From: GWE2-42-39 sp963662895
GTDB taxonomy: Bacteria > Bacteroidota > Bacteroidia > Bacteroidales > Prolixibacteraceae
Direction of reading: 5' to 3'
Length of the DNA stretch: 64,000 bases
Assembly: GCA_963662895.1 (NCBI GenBank)
Contig: OY759982.1
Coordinates: 3,720,001-3,784,000, forward strand
Position numbers and translations under genes: made by a program. Shown here piece by piece: positions 46,301 to 53,744 of the stretch. Under the pieces are notes generated by a model that was not told the origin of the DNA, did not search any database, and saw only the letters and a list, made by a program, of their open reading frames with translations. How positions within the stretch are numbered: the stretch's first letter is position 1; every line of letters starts with the position of its first letter.

Positions 46301-46888
46301 GGATACTGAAATTTCCTGCGTTTTCATCCCTACAAACGAAAACACCAGCGTGGCATCTGACGGTACTTTGGAAAGCGAATAGCTACCATCGGCATCGGTA
46401 ATAATCCCCTGGGTGGTGCCTATTACCACCACTGTAACACCCGGCAAAGGGGCGCCGGAGGAGTCGGTCACCTTCCCGGTAATCGTTTTGTTCTGCTGAA
46501 GTGCGTTGAAATGCTTATCCTTATTGCCGGATTTCAACACCACAAAATTATTGTCCAACACTTTGTATTCAATACCTGTTTGATCGAAAAGATGGTTAAG
46601 CACTTCTTCAATGGTACTGCTTTCAATGCTGATATTTAATCTCTCTTCAACATTCAATTCAGTATCCTCGTAGAAAAACCGGTACCCGCTCTGCTTTTCT
46701 ATCAGGTTTAAAACCTCTTTTACCGAAATGTTTTTCTCATTCAGGCTGAAGCGTTTGGTTTGCGATACGGAGGCCGTACTGTATAAGACTCCCAGCATCA
46801 TAAAAAACAGAAATAACCTCATAATTAACAATCCTTTTCCGACCATCCGGAACATCCCGTGATGGTCACATTTTTGTTTTTTTTTCAT
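43301..46888 (-). CDS. SusC/RagA-family TonB-dependent outer-membrane transporter with STN domain
   Basis: A 1195-residue outer-membrane protein. After a signal region it has an STN signalling domain (SVKEVLNLIEKQSGYRFFYED, about residues 45-115), a carboxypeptidase-like domain (ITGKVTDSSGAPLPGVTVVVIGTT, about 137-220), the TonB-box and plug (IRIRGLGTLNSNTALVVVDGIPG), and the beta-barrel. The STN domain is the part that signals to FecR anti-sigma factors, fitting the neighbouring FecR and ECF sigma genes. It imports oligosaccharides into the periplasm together with the SusD partner. Confidence 0.96.
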   Translation of the reverse strand: MKKKQKCDHHGMFRMVGKGLLIMRLFLFFMMLGVLYSTASVSQTKRFSLNEKNISVKEVLNLIEKQSGYRFFYEDTELNVEERLNISIESSTIEEVLNHLFDQTGIEYKVLDNNFVVLKSGNKDKHFNALQQNKTITGKVTDSSGAPLPGVTVVVIGTTQGIITDADGSYSLSKVPSDATLVFSFVGMKTQEISVSGKIAIDVVMQEENIGIEEVVAIGYGTQKKVNLIGSVSTVQSQELESRAVTNLSSALTGLSSGVYVYQESGNPGDDGATIRIRGLGTLNSNTALVVVDGIPGSLDAVNPEDVENISILKDAAAASIYGARASNGVILVTTKKGEKNKISVTYSGSMSLTSPSRMPEFVTNYARHMELVNEGYENSDIDPIYSQSTIDTWREKSKDPNRLTDEGIPNYVAYPNTDWADAIFQNKVLQKHSISLNGGTEKTQFLLSMGYLNNPGTMPRTGYERYQMRINLQTEVAKFLTIGTHTYGQLSSKGMGSTSSAFSYLRETTPGLYPCYAEKYGYPSATEESPTSNNILSRLYDTDGDKNATSFNTTMFANLRILDGLTLESKVNYKTNFSESNSHPLSYEKWNFLTNESVEIVNGDPQDLTTYYSFSKNYMVTLESLLRYNKTFNGKHDFGALVGYNQYYYNYYNFNTKKKGLTDETITTLNSATSVLSSEGNEYDYAMRSWFGRLNYAYMSKYLLEAVCRYDGSSRFSSDKRWGIFPAFSAGWRISEEPFMNQFKGFLDNLKIRLSWGQTGNNTTNYNNEADNYLYQATYSSTNYSFGGSEANGLAVAQLANSNLKWETTTLTNFGIDGTLYGGSLDFELDLYRKYTDGILYTPTIPLTVGTASAAVENIAEVLNKGIEVSVGHHGKVGRVEYNAKVNFAYNYNRVKKYKGALERGWDESHTTYSSNLGDVSSGSDTRVVEDHPINEYYLLDEYKGDGTYYNGDGSVNINGGPKDGMIRTENDMDWLQSMMDAGYSFQPGASISKNNIYYGDFIYADNNGDGIYGNTYDKVFTGKTATPKYNFGFSGSLTYKNFDLSFIFSGSAGMSYFWNGTAYTNSLVKEGYGVSLMIADNHYFYDPGNPTDTRTNVNGKYPRLRQKGSDIQNDLSNTFYLFNASYIKLKNLQIGYTLPKTLINKLRMEKARIYVSGENLFVITDYPILDPEVGSGMKYPTMRQMSLGINVSF

Positions 46889-46923
46889 AAATTTGAAAAC
46901 TATTTATTAGTTAAACATTGTTG

Positions 46924-46989
46924 TCTTGCGACTGCGAATCGCAAGGCACGATAATTCTAAAGCCGGGAAACACTGCGAATGTTTTCCGG
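46924..46989 (-). promoter_or_regulatory. Two hairpins between fecR-like and susC-like genes
   Basis: Within the 106-base gap, CCGGGAAACACT (46963-46974) pairs with AATGTTTTCCGG (46978-46989; 12 bp with two G-T pairs, 3-base loop), and CTTGCGA (46925-46931) pairs with TCGCAAG (46939-46945). They lie just before the SusC start and could stop or weaken read-through from the sigma/FecR genes, or mark an ECF-controlled promoter. No T-run supports a strong terminator. Confidence 0.4.
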
Positions 46990-46994
46990 TTTCC

Positions 46995-47981
46995 CTATTC
47001 TGAAGAATATATGGTTATAATCTTCCCATTGTGTGTGTATTTGAGTGATGATGCAAACTTTATCGCTTCAAGCACTGTTTCTAAATCCTCGTCTTTTATT
47101 GAGCCCGAGTAAATATGATTCCTGACTTCATCATCGCCAAAAAGAATTTGTATATCGAATCTCCGTTCCAGTTTTTTAGCCAGTTTTTCAATGGTTTCCC
47201 CTTTAATATTCAGAATACCCCTGGTCCAGTCTGAGAAATGGTGGTCATCGATTGTTCGTTTTTTCGTTTTTCCACTCTGTTTTTCAAAACTTAACATTTC
47301 TGATGGTCTTAAAAATATGTCTTTCCCTCCGTCGATACTGATTTTCACTTTTCCGGTTTCGAGATAGGTAGTAATGATTTTATCATCGTCATAACTGCAA
47401 ACATTAAATGCTGTCCCCAGAACTTCTACCTTAAGTTTATTATTAGTCTCTACCACAAACGGACGGGATTTATCGTGTGTAACCTCGAAAAAAGCTTCTC
47501 CATCCAGGAATACTTTTCTTTTTCCTGACAGGAACACAGATTTAAACTTTAATTGGGTTCCGCTATTCAATTGTACTGTTGAACCATCGGGTAATACTAC
47601 TTTCGAACGTTCGCCGTTTGGAACAATTATCTCGGTAAAACCTGAATTAGAAAATTTTGAGGTAGAAATGAAATACCCGGATATACCAGACAAACCAATG
47701 ATCAGCATGATTGCCGCGGCGTATTTAAACCATTTTATCCAAAGGGTCCCGGAGCTATCCTTTTTCTTTAAGACTTTGATCTTATCCATGATTTGCCGGA
47801 TCGCCAGTTCTTTCTTTACAGGGTCAATTTCATTTTCAAGCCCCGCCAGTATCCAACTATTTTTCATTCGCGAAAGTTCCAGTTGCCGTTTTTCATCAAT
47901 AGCGGCCCATTCCCTTACAGCCTGTTTTTCATCTTCATCAGCCTGATCTGAAATGTACTTAAAAAGGAGATTGTCAGTCAT
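46995..47981 (-). CDS. FecR-family anti-sigma factor
   Basis: A 328-residue inner-membrane protein. The cytoplasmic N-terminal ~85 residues (LFKYISDQADEDEKQAVREW) bind the sigma factor. One transmembrane segment (YAAAIMLIIGLSGISGYFIS) follows near residue 88. The periplasmic part carries the FecR domain (IIVPNGERSKVVLPDGSTVQLNSGTQL, KVFLDGEAFFEVTHD) and a C-terminal STN-contacting region. With the ECF sigma and the STN-bearing SusC it forms a trans-envelope switch that turns on the PUL when the glycan is bound. Confidence 0.92.
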   Translation of the reverse strand: MTDNLLFKYISDQADEDEKQAVREWAAIDEKRQLELSRMKNSWILAGLENEIDPVKKELAIRQIMDKIKVLKKKDSSGTLWIKWFKYAAAIMLIIGLSGISGYFISTSKFSNSGFTEIIVPNGERSKVVLPDGSTVQLNSGTQLKFKSVFLSGKRKVFLDGEAFFEVTHDKSRPFVVETNNKLKVEVLGTAFNVCSYDDDKIITTYLETGKVKISIDGGKDIFLRPSEMLSFEKQSGKTKKRTIDDHHFSDWTRGILNIKGETIEKLAKKLERRFDIQILFGDDEVRNHIYSGSIKDEDLETVLEAIKFASSLKYTHNGKIITIYSSE

Positions 47982-48049
47982 CGTTTATCGCTTTAGTAAT
48001 TTTAAAACGAATGAAACCGGTTTTACCCTGAGTGGAATTCTGACTTTTT

Positions 48050-48649
48050 TTAATTTTTCATCAGAAAAAACAAAAGATTAAACGTTCCTGGAAATTTTCG
48101 TTCCAATGTTATTCTGATCGTCCGTAATGCTTTAGTGAGATGGCTTTCCACTGTTTTTCCCGAAAGGTTCAGAACCGCGCTTATTTCTCTGTTTTTCATC
48201 CCCTTTGTTCTGCTCATAATGAATACTTTCCGGCATTGTTCGGGCAGTGAACTTACAACCGCATCAATCTCCGATTGTAATTCAAGAGCAAAAATGTCAT
48301 CCAGAACAGAATCCGACAGGGCATAAAAGTTTTCGGTTAACCGGATATATTCCTCCTGCTTATCAGTCCTGAACTGGAGCATAAGCCGCTCCCGCCTGAT
48401 CAGGTCGATGCACCGATTTCTTGTCAGGGTGAACAAATAGGCATTCAGAGAAGTATTTTCTGCCAGTTTTTGCCGGTGTTCCCACAACTGGAGAAAAACA
48501 TCCTGAATCACTTCCCTGGCATTTTCTTCATTATTCAGGTAACCGACGGCAAAATTATACAGACGGGAATACCAATGTTCCATAATTTTCCGGAAGACAT
48601 TCTCGCTTCCCGATTTTAACCCTGGTATGTATTCCCCGGAATTTTTCAA
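48050..48649 (-). CDS. ECF sigma factor (TTG start)
   Basis: A 199-residue sigma-70-like factor. Region 2 is FAVGYLNNEENAREVIQDVFLQLWEHR; the region-4 helix-turn-helix is MKNREISAVLNLSGKTVESHLTKALR. It directs transcription of the PUL when released by FecR. The only start giving the complete region 2 (LKSGSENVFRKIMEHWYSRL upstream of it) is TTG at 48649-48647, because a stop codon comes before any upstream ATG. The FecR gene follows 68 bases downstream in the same direction. Confidence 0.9.
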   Translation of the reverse strand: MKNSGEYIPGLKSGSENVFRKIMEHWYSRLYNFAVGYLNNEENAREVIQDVFLQLWEHRQKLAENTSLNAYLFTLTRNRCIDLIRRERLMLQFRTDKQEEYIRLTENFYALSDSVLDDIFALELQSEIDAVVSSLPEQCRKVFIMSRTKGMKNREISAVLNLSGKTVESHLTKALRTIRITLERKFPGTFNLLFFLMKN

Positions 48650-48892
48650 CCTGCAGGTAGTTATTTCTGAATATCAAATATATTCTATTTTTTCAATCTT
48701 TCCGTTCCCGGAAATTCATATAATGTTGCTAAAACTATATAAAGTCTAATATATTTAGACAAAAATTGCTTTAAAAAGTATATTTTAGCTTCTCAAAAAT
48801 TTTAAATTGAAAACTTATTCTCCTCTTTGCATTATTGCTATTGGAGAAATCGAATTTCTGCTTTATTTTTTTATCGAAAACAACAAAAAAGA

Positions 48893-49774
48893 ATGAGAGT
48901 TTGCGGATTTACATTTATCAGGAATGCGGAAAAGTTTGATTTCCCCATTATCGAAGCCATTACTTCTATTCTCCCGATTTGCAATCATTTTGTAATCGCC
49001 GTTGGAAAATCTGATGATAATACCCGGCATATTATCGAAAAAACAGCACCTGGAAAAATCACTATAATTGACACTGTATGGAACGAAAACCTGAAAAAAG
49101 GAGGAGTGGTGTATGCGGATGAAACCAATAAGGCTTTCGATGCCATCCCCGAAGAATTCGACTGGTGTTTCTACATTCAGGGCGACGAAGTGGTGCATGA
49201 AAAATACCTGCCGGTTATTCAAAAAGCAATGACAGATAATCGGGATAAAAAAGAGGTGGATGGTTTGCTATTCAAATACAAACATTTTTACGGAACATAC
49301 GATTTTGTAGGCGATTCACGAAAATGGTACCGTAATGAAATCAGGGTTATCCGGAACGACAAGTCCATTCGTTCGTACCGGGATGCGCAGGGTTTCCGAA
49401 AAGATGGGGAAAAACTAAAGGTAGTTCCGGTGGATGCTGAAATTTATCATTACGGCTGGGTGCGGACTCCTATATTTATGCAGGAAAAAATCGATTCCGT
49501 AAAACAGTTTTATGATGGAATTGTAGCGGAAGAAGCTCAGAAAAAAGCAGAAGAACAGGAATTCAATTACAGCCAAAATTACGATGCGCTAACCCGTTTC
49601 GAAGGGACTCATCCCAAAGTAATGCACCAACGAATTCAGCGTTTAAACTGGAAGGCAGATGTGGATTTGAACAAAACTCACATGAAATTCAAATACTATA
49701 TTTTATACAAAATTGAAAAACTGTTTGGCGTACGGTTATTTGAATACCGGAATTACAAAATACTGAAAAAATAA
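48893..49774 (+). CDS. Glycosyltransferase, GT2-like
   Basis: About 293 residues from the ATG at 48893 (a longer frame runs from 48827). The N-terminal MRVCGFTFIRNAEKFDFPIIEAI and WCFYIQGDEVVHEKYLP (the D-x-D-like donor site is QGDE) resemble the GT2-type family found in Bacteroidota. A C-terminal part binds the acceptor. The sugar and acceptor are unknown. It stands alone, divergent from the sigma factor gene, so it may not belong to the PUL. Confidence 0.75.
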   Translation: MRVCGFTFIRNAEKFDFPIIEAITSILPICNHFVIAVGKSDDNTRHIIEKTAPGKITIIDTVWNENLKKGGVVYADETNKAFDAIPEEFDWCFYIQGDEVVHEKYLPVIQKAMTDNRDKKEVDGLLFKYKHFYGTYDFVGDSRKWYRNEIRVIRNDKSIRSYRDAQGFRKDGEKLKVVPVDAEIYHYGWVRTPIFMQEKIDSVKQFYDGIVAEEAQKKAEEQEFNYSQNYDALTRFEGTHPKVMHQRIQRLNWKADVDLNKTHMKFKYYILYKIEKLFGVRLFEYRNYKILKK

Positions 49775-49830
49775 AAACTTTTTAACCGCAAGGCAGAGAG
49801 AGGGACAGGGCTGTTCAAAAAAACAATTAT

Positions 49831-49905
49831 AAAACACGAAGACGCTAAGGCACAAAGAATAAATATTCATAAAACGACACTTTGTGCCTATAGGTCTTTG
49901 TGTTT
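49831..49905. repeat. Long imperfect hairpin (26 bp arms)
   Basis: AAACACGAAGACGCTAAGG-type left arm (49832-49857) and its near reverse complement at 49880-49905 agree at 21 of 26 positions plus one G-T pair; the mismatches sit together in the middle. The loop is 22 bases. The core (AAGGCACAAAG / CTTTGTGCCT) resembles short mobile palindromes common in Bacteroidota genomes (recognition by memory). Confidence 0.65.
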
Positions 49906-49914
49906 AAAGTTATC

Positions 49915-49988
49915 TTTTCTACCAATATTTCACCTCTACGAGGTTTTAACAAGTACAAGTGCCAGGGGCACGAAATATTGGTAGAAAA
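49915..49988. repeat. REP-like palindromic element with perfect 17 bp arms
   Basis: TTTTCTACCAATATTTC (49915-49931) and GAAATATTGGTAGAAAA (49972-49988) are perfect inverted repeats. The 40-base loop itself contains CCTC-tac-GAGG and GTGCC-agg-GGCAC hairpins. This double-hairpin layout is like REP elements spread by RAYT transposases; no such transposase is in the window. Confidence 0.75.
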
Positions 49989-50122
49989 ATATGTTCCTCA
50001 ACCCCTAAAATGCTGTAGGGACGAGACCTCTCAAATCTGTAAAAATAGTCCCTCTGCACTGAAAAATTCAGTTGTCCAGGGAATAACAAAAAGTGTTACA
50101 TAAGAGAATTAATCCCAGTTAT

Positions 50123-50830
50123 TTATCTTAATGTGCCTTGTTCAGCCTGCTGAATCATTGCTTCATTTGCAGTAATATAAACTTCAACACGTCTGTTCAG
50201 TGCACGTCCTTCAGGGGTTGAATTATCTGCAACAGGCTCGTCATAGGCTTTTCCTTCGGTAGTCAGACGCGAACCATTGATACCGTTATCAATCAAAAAC
50301 TTGGCCACTGATTCCGCCCTTTCGTTTGATAATTTTTCATTTATTGCACGGGAGCCCGTGTTATCGGTATGCCCGTAAATAGTAACGTCTGTTTTCGGGT
50401 TTACATACAAAGAATTGGCAAATCTCACCAATGCTTCTTTCGAAGCAGTGCTCAAATTACTTTTTCCGGTTGCAAAAAGAATTCCGCTATCAAAGGTAAC
50501 TTTAATAGCCTGAAGGTTATTTACATCGGTAACCGATTCAACCTGGGCTCCTTCAATTTGTTCCAATTCAGCCCTTTGCTTATCCATTTTATTACCGATA
50601 AGCAACCCTGCTCCGGTACCCACAGCAGCGCCCACAGCAGTACCAATAGCAGCACCTTTGCCTTTTCCGGCCAAAGCTCCAATCCCGGCACCAAGTAGAG
50701 CCCCACCTGTACCGCCAATTATTCCTCCTTTTGTCTTATTATTTGTTGTAGCCCACTGGCTGCTCGAACAGCCGCCCAATATAATAGCCCCACTCAAACA
50801 CAAGGCCATCCATAAATTAAATCTTTTCAT
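50123..50830 (-). CDS. OmpA-family lipoprotein with glycine-zipper domain
   Basis: A 235-residue lipoprotein (lipobox LGGC, Cys21). Residues about 35-80 are a glycine-zipper stretch (GGIIGGTGGALLGAGIGALAG, AAIGTAVGAAVGTGAG) that likely lies in or against the membrane. The C-terminal OmpA domain has GHTDNTGSRAINEKLSNERAESVA (peptidoglycan-binding NX2LSX2RA-type) and EGKAYDEPVADNSTPEGRALNRRVE. It anchors the outer membrane to the cell wall, a general envelope role. It is convergent with the upstream glycosyltransferase and divergent from prs. Confidence 0.9.
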   Translation of the reverse strand: MKRFNLWMALCLSGAIILGGCSSSQWATTNNKTKGGIIGGTGGALLGAGIGALAGKGKGAAIGTAVGAAVGTGAGLLIGNKMDKQRAELEQIEGAQVESVTDVNNLQAIKVTFDSGILFATGKSNLSTASKEALVRFANSLYVNPKTDVTIYGHTDNTGSRAINEKLSNERAESVAKFLIDNGINGSRLTTEGKAYDEPVADNSTPEGRALNRRVEVYITANEAMIQQAEQGTLR

Positions 50831-51083
50831 TTTCTGTCTTTTTTATTATTGTTTATTTCCACATTAATTAACATTCAAAATTATAACATGTTTTAATTTT
50901 TTTATACTAAATTATTCAAAAATATAACAGCATACGGTAATTATACTGATAGCAGATTCTCATATAGCAGGTTACACTATAATATTATCCTTTTCTAAAA
51001 AAACATCTCCGGGAACAGGGTTGTTTCATTCAAAATATTTTAACTTGTATTCCAGTCTAGAAACAATTATATGAAGATTTTTT

Positions 51084-51091
51084 TACCTTTG
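51084..51091 (+). promoter_or_regulatory. -7 promoter element of prs
   Basis: TACCTTTG matches TAnnTTTG exactly, 38 bases before the prs ATG. A TTG is not seen at the expected spacing. It is followed by GCGCGC, giving a plausible start near 51097. Confidence 0.5.
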
Positions 51092-51128
51092 CGCGCAATT
51101 CCAGGATACTAACTTAAATTAGGAAGAA

Positions 51129-52067
51129 ATGTCAAAAAAAGCTCCGCTACAAGTTTTTTCGTGTACAGCAACTAATTATCTAACTACTAAAATTTGTGAC
51201 AGTCTGGGTGTTGAACTGGGGAAGTCGTCATGCCCTTTTTTTGCGGATGGAGAGGTCGAGCCGTGTTATGAAGAAACCATCCGGGGATCCCACGTATTTA
51301 TCGTTCAGTCGACCCGTCCGCCGGCTGACAACCTGCTCGAACTGTTATTGATGATCGACGCGGCGAAACGTGCTTCAGCCTATAAAATTATTGCCGTGAT
51401 CCCGTATTTCGGTTATGCACGCCAGGACCGCAAAGATAAACCCCGGGTATCGATTGGCGCCAAACTGATGGCCGACCTTTTATCGGCTGCCGGTGTCGAC
51501 AGGGTGATAACAATGGATCTGCATGCTGATCAGATTCAGGGTTTTTTCAATGTTCCTGTCGATCATTTGTATGCTTCTTCATTGTTCGTTCCTTTTATCA
51601 GCAACATGGGGCTCAAAAACCTCGTGATTGCATCGCCGGATGTGGGCGGTACCAAACGGGCCAATACCTATTCAAAAATGTTGGGAACCGACATGGTTAT
51701 CTGCCACAAATCAAGGGCTAAAGCCAATGTGGTTGACTCAATGACTTTGATAGGAAACGTAAAAGACAGGGACGTGATTATAGTGGATGACATGATTGAT
51801 ACAGCAGGTACCATCACGAAAGCTGCTGATTTAATGATGGAAAAAGGCGCCTGTAGCGTACGTGCCTTTGCTGCACATGGCGTATTGTCAGGCAATGCCT
51901 ACAAAAATATTGAAAAATCAGCCCTGAAGGAAGTGTACTTCACTGATTCAATCCCTCCACGCATGGAATCAGATAAAATAAAATATATTTCAACGGCTGA
52001 AGCATTCGGCGAGGCCATCATGAGAGTTTATAAAAATCAATCTATTAGTTCTTTGTATTACAGTTAA
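51129..52067 (+). CDS. prs: Ribose-phosphate pyrophosphokinase
   Basis: A 312-residue cytoplasmic enzyme making PRPP from ribose-5-phosphate and ATP, the entry to purine, pyrimidine, His and Trp synthesis. Visible are FADGEVEPCYEETIRG, RQDRKDKPRVSIGAKLMADLL, MDLHADQIQGFF (metal-binding), SPDVGGTKRA and the PRPP loop VDDMIDTAGTITKAA. The length is normal. A -7 element lies at 51084-51091. rplY follows 112 bases downstream with its own promoter. Confidence 0.97.
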   Translation: MSKKAPLQVFSCTATNYLTTKICDSLGVELGKSSCPFFADGEVEPCYEETIRGSHVFIVQSTRPPADNLLELLLMIDAAKRASAYKIIAVIPYFGYARQDRKDKPRVSIGAKLMADLLSAAGVDRVITMDLHADQIQGFFNVPVDHLYASSLFVPFISNMGLKNLVIASPDVGGTKRANTYSKMLGTDMVICHKSRAKANVVDSMTLIGNVKDRDVIIVDDMIDTAGTITKAADLMMEKGACSVRAFAAHGVLSGNAYKNIEKSALKEVYFTDSIPPRMESDKIKYISTAEAFGEAIMRVYKNQSISSLYYS

Positions 52068-52080
52068 ATTTATATCTTTG
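52052..52080 (+). promoter_or_regulatory. Promoter of rplY
   Basis: TTTG (52052-52055), a 17-base spacer and TATCTTTG (52073-52080), a perfect -7 match. It lies partly within the end of prs. Transcription would start near 52086, about 95 bases before the ATG at 52180, so there is a long leader. Confidence 0.5.
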
Positions 52081-52179
52081 CACCGCTTTTGCTGAAAGGC
52101 AGTGTGGTTATGCATGCTGTTTATTCCGAATCTGTTTCGGAAAAAGTTGAGTACCATAATCTTAAAAAATAGAGAAAAA

Positions 52180-52755
52180 ATGAAAACAGTCGAAATTAAA
52201 GGCTACAAAAGAGAAACCACAGGGAAAAAGAATTCAAGAAAACTGAGGAGTGAAGAGAATGTACCATGTGTACTTTACGGTGGCGAAGGCCCTATCCACT
52301 TTTACGCCAGTTCAAAGGATTTTAAAAAATTATTATACACGCCTAACGTGTATCTGATTAATGTTGATATTGAGGGTACTGTTTATAAGTCAATTATTCA
52401 GGATGCCCAGTTTCATGCAGTAGAAGATCAGGTTTTACATGTTGACTTTCTCCAGGTATCCGAAAGCAAACCGATAAAAATTGAAATACCCGTTAATGTC
52501 CAGGGATATGCCGAAGGTATGCGTAAAGGGGGTAAAATGAAATTAAACCTTCGCCGTTTAAAAGTAAAGGCTCTTCCCCAGAATTTACCGGATGTTATTC
52601 CTGTAAACATTGATGCCCTTGACGTGGGACAGAGCATTAAAGTAGGTGAATTAAAAATGGACAACATTGAATTTCTCAATGCAAAATCGGTTCCGGTTGT
52701 TACGATCATGATCACCAGGGCTGCGAAAGCTGCTGCTGCATCGACAGGAAGTTAA
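52180..52755 (+). CDS. rplY: 50S ribosomal protein L25 (CTC form)
   Basis: About 191 residues from the ATG at 52180. The N-terminal half (VEIKGYKRETTGKKNSRKLRSEENVPCVLYGG) is the 5S-rRNA-binding L25 domain, and the C-terminal half (ESKPIKIEIPVNVQGYAEGMRKGG, LPDVIPVNIDALDVGQSIKV) is the TL5/CTC extension. The length corresponds to the two-domain type. The longer reading (from 52102) would start with a long non-family stretch, and the promoter at 52073-52080 lies before it, so 52180 is chosen. pth follows after 18 bases. Confidence 0.93.
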   Translation: MKTVEIKGYKRETTGKKNSRKLRSEENVPCVLYGGEGPIHFYASSKDFKKLLYTPNVYLINVDIEGTVYKSIIQDAQFHAVEDQVLHVDFLQVSESKPIKIEIPVNVQGYAEGMRKGGKMKLNLRRLKVKALPQNLPDVIPVNIDALDVGQSIKVGELKMDNIEFLNAKSVPVVTIMITRAAKAAAASTGS

Positions 52756-52773
52756 AATTAAAAATATTTCGTT

Positions 52774-53352
52774 TTGAAATACCTGATCACAGGACTTGGA
52801 AATCCGGGTATCGATTATGAAAATACCCGTCATAATATAGGATATAAAATATTGGACGCGCTTGCCGGTGCGTCCAATATTGTTTTTAGTGATAAGCGAT
52901 ACGGCTGGGTTGCCGAATACAAATATAAATCCCGCATATTTATATTACTGAAACCAACCACTTTTATGAACCTGAGTGGCAGGGCTGTTAATTACTGGCT
53001 CCAGAAAGAAAACATCGGGATTGAAAACCTGCTCGTACTGAACGATGACATTTCCCTCCCGTTTGGAACACTCCGGCTTAGGGCAAAAGGCAGTGATGCA
53101 GGACACAACGGACTGAAAAATATCAATCAGATACTGGGACGACAGGATTATGCCCGCCTTCGTTTTGGTATTGGCGATGATTTCAGGGCCGGACGTCAAA
53201 TCGATTACGTTTTAAGCGAATGGAGCAAGGAAGAAACTCTGGAACTCCCGTCCTTAATCGACAAATGCATTGAAATCATTAATAGTTTTGGCACGATTGG
53301 AGTTACCATGACTATGAACCAATATAATCAACGCAGAAAAAATGGGCAGTAG
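52774..53352 (+). CDS. pth: Peptidyl-tRNA hydrolase (TTG start)
   Basis: A 192-residue enzyme that frees tRNA from peptidyl-tRNA. It begins with TTG (52774-52776) followed by KYLITGLGNPGIDYENTRHNIGY, the exact family N-terminus, so no other start is likely. Further signatures are KPTTFMNLSGRAV, LVLNDDISLPFGTLRLRAKGSDAGHNGLKN and RLRFGIG. The His of TRHNIG and the Asp of NDD are the active-site residues. It lies between rplY and the S4-domain gene and overlaps the latter by 11 bases. Confidence 0.95.
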   Translation: MKYLITGLGNPGIDYENTRHNIGYKILDALAGASNIVFSDKRYGWVAEYKYKSRIFILLKPTTFMNLSGRAVNYWLQKENIGIENLLVLNDDISLPFGTLRLRAKGSDAGHNGLKNINQILGRQDYARLRFGIGDDFRAGRQIDYVLSEWSKEETLELPSLIDKCIEIINSFGTIGVTMTMNQYNQRRKNGQ

Positions 53353-53719
53353 CGTCCGTATCGATAAATGGCTTTGGGCAGTCCGGTTATACAAAACACG
53401 CAGCCTTGCTACCGAAGAGTGTAGAAAAGGCAGGGTAATGATCAATGAAATGCCAGTCAAACCCTCGCGCGAAGTAAAAATCGGTGATAAGATACAGATC
53501 CGCAAGCCCCCTATTGTCCGTACTTATGAGGTACTTGGTATTTCTGAAAAACGAATGGCTGCCAAACTGGTCGATGCTTTTATGCGGGATATTACTCCTC
53601 CCGAAGAACTTGAAATACTGGAAATGCAAAAACACATGGGCTGGCTTCAGAGGGATAAAGGAGCAGGTCGGCCAACAAAAAAAGACAGACGCGACCTGGA
53701 TGGTTTCTTCAATAACTGA
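53342..53719 (+). CDS. S4-domain RNA-binding protein (HslR-type)
   Basis: A 125-residue protein with an N-terminal S4 RNA-binding domain (RIDKWLWAVRLYKTRSLATEECRKGRV), as in Hsp15/HslR, which recycles stalled 50S subunits carrying nascent chains in E. coli. It has a basic C-terminal tail (KGAGRPTKKDRRDLDGFF). The start lies 11 bases before the end of pth, so it is translationally coupled to it. This rescue role is family knowledge. Confidence 0.87.
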   Translation: MGSSVRIDKWLWAVRLYKTRSLATEECRKGRVMINEMPVKPSREVKIGDKIQIRKPPIVRTYEVLGISEKRMAAKLVDAFMRDITPPEELEILEMQKHMGWLQRDKGAGRPTKKDRRDLDGFFNN

Positions 53720-53744
53720 TTTTGCCCTGACAGAATAAGACTCC

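Larger units (their letters stand above)
49775..50122. other. Spacer made of REP-like palindromes
   Basis: No gene is seen here. Three hairpin elements in a row are described separately (49831-49905, 49915-49988) and a small one occurs at 50058-50072 (ACTGAA-aaa-TTCAGT). The remainder is simple A/T-rich sequence with a short TAGGGAC motif. Confidence 0.65.
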
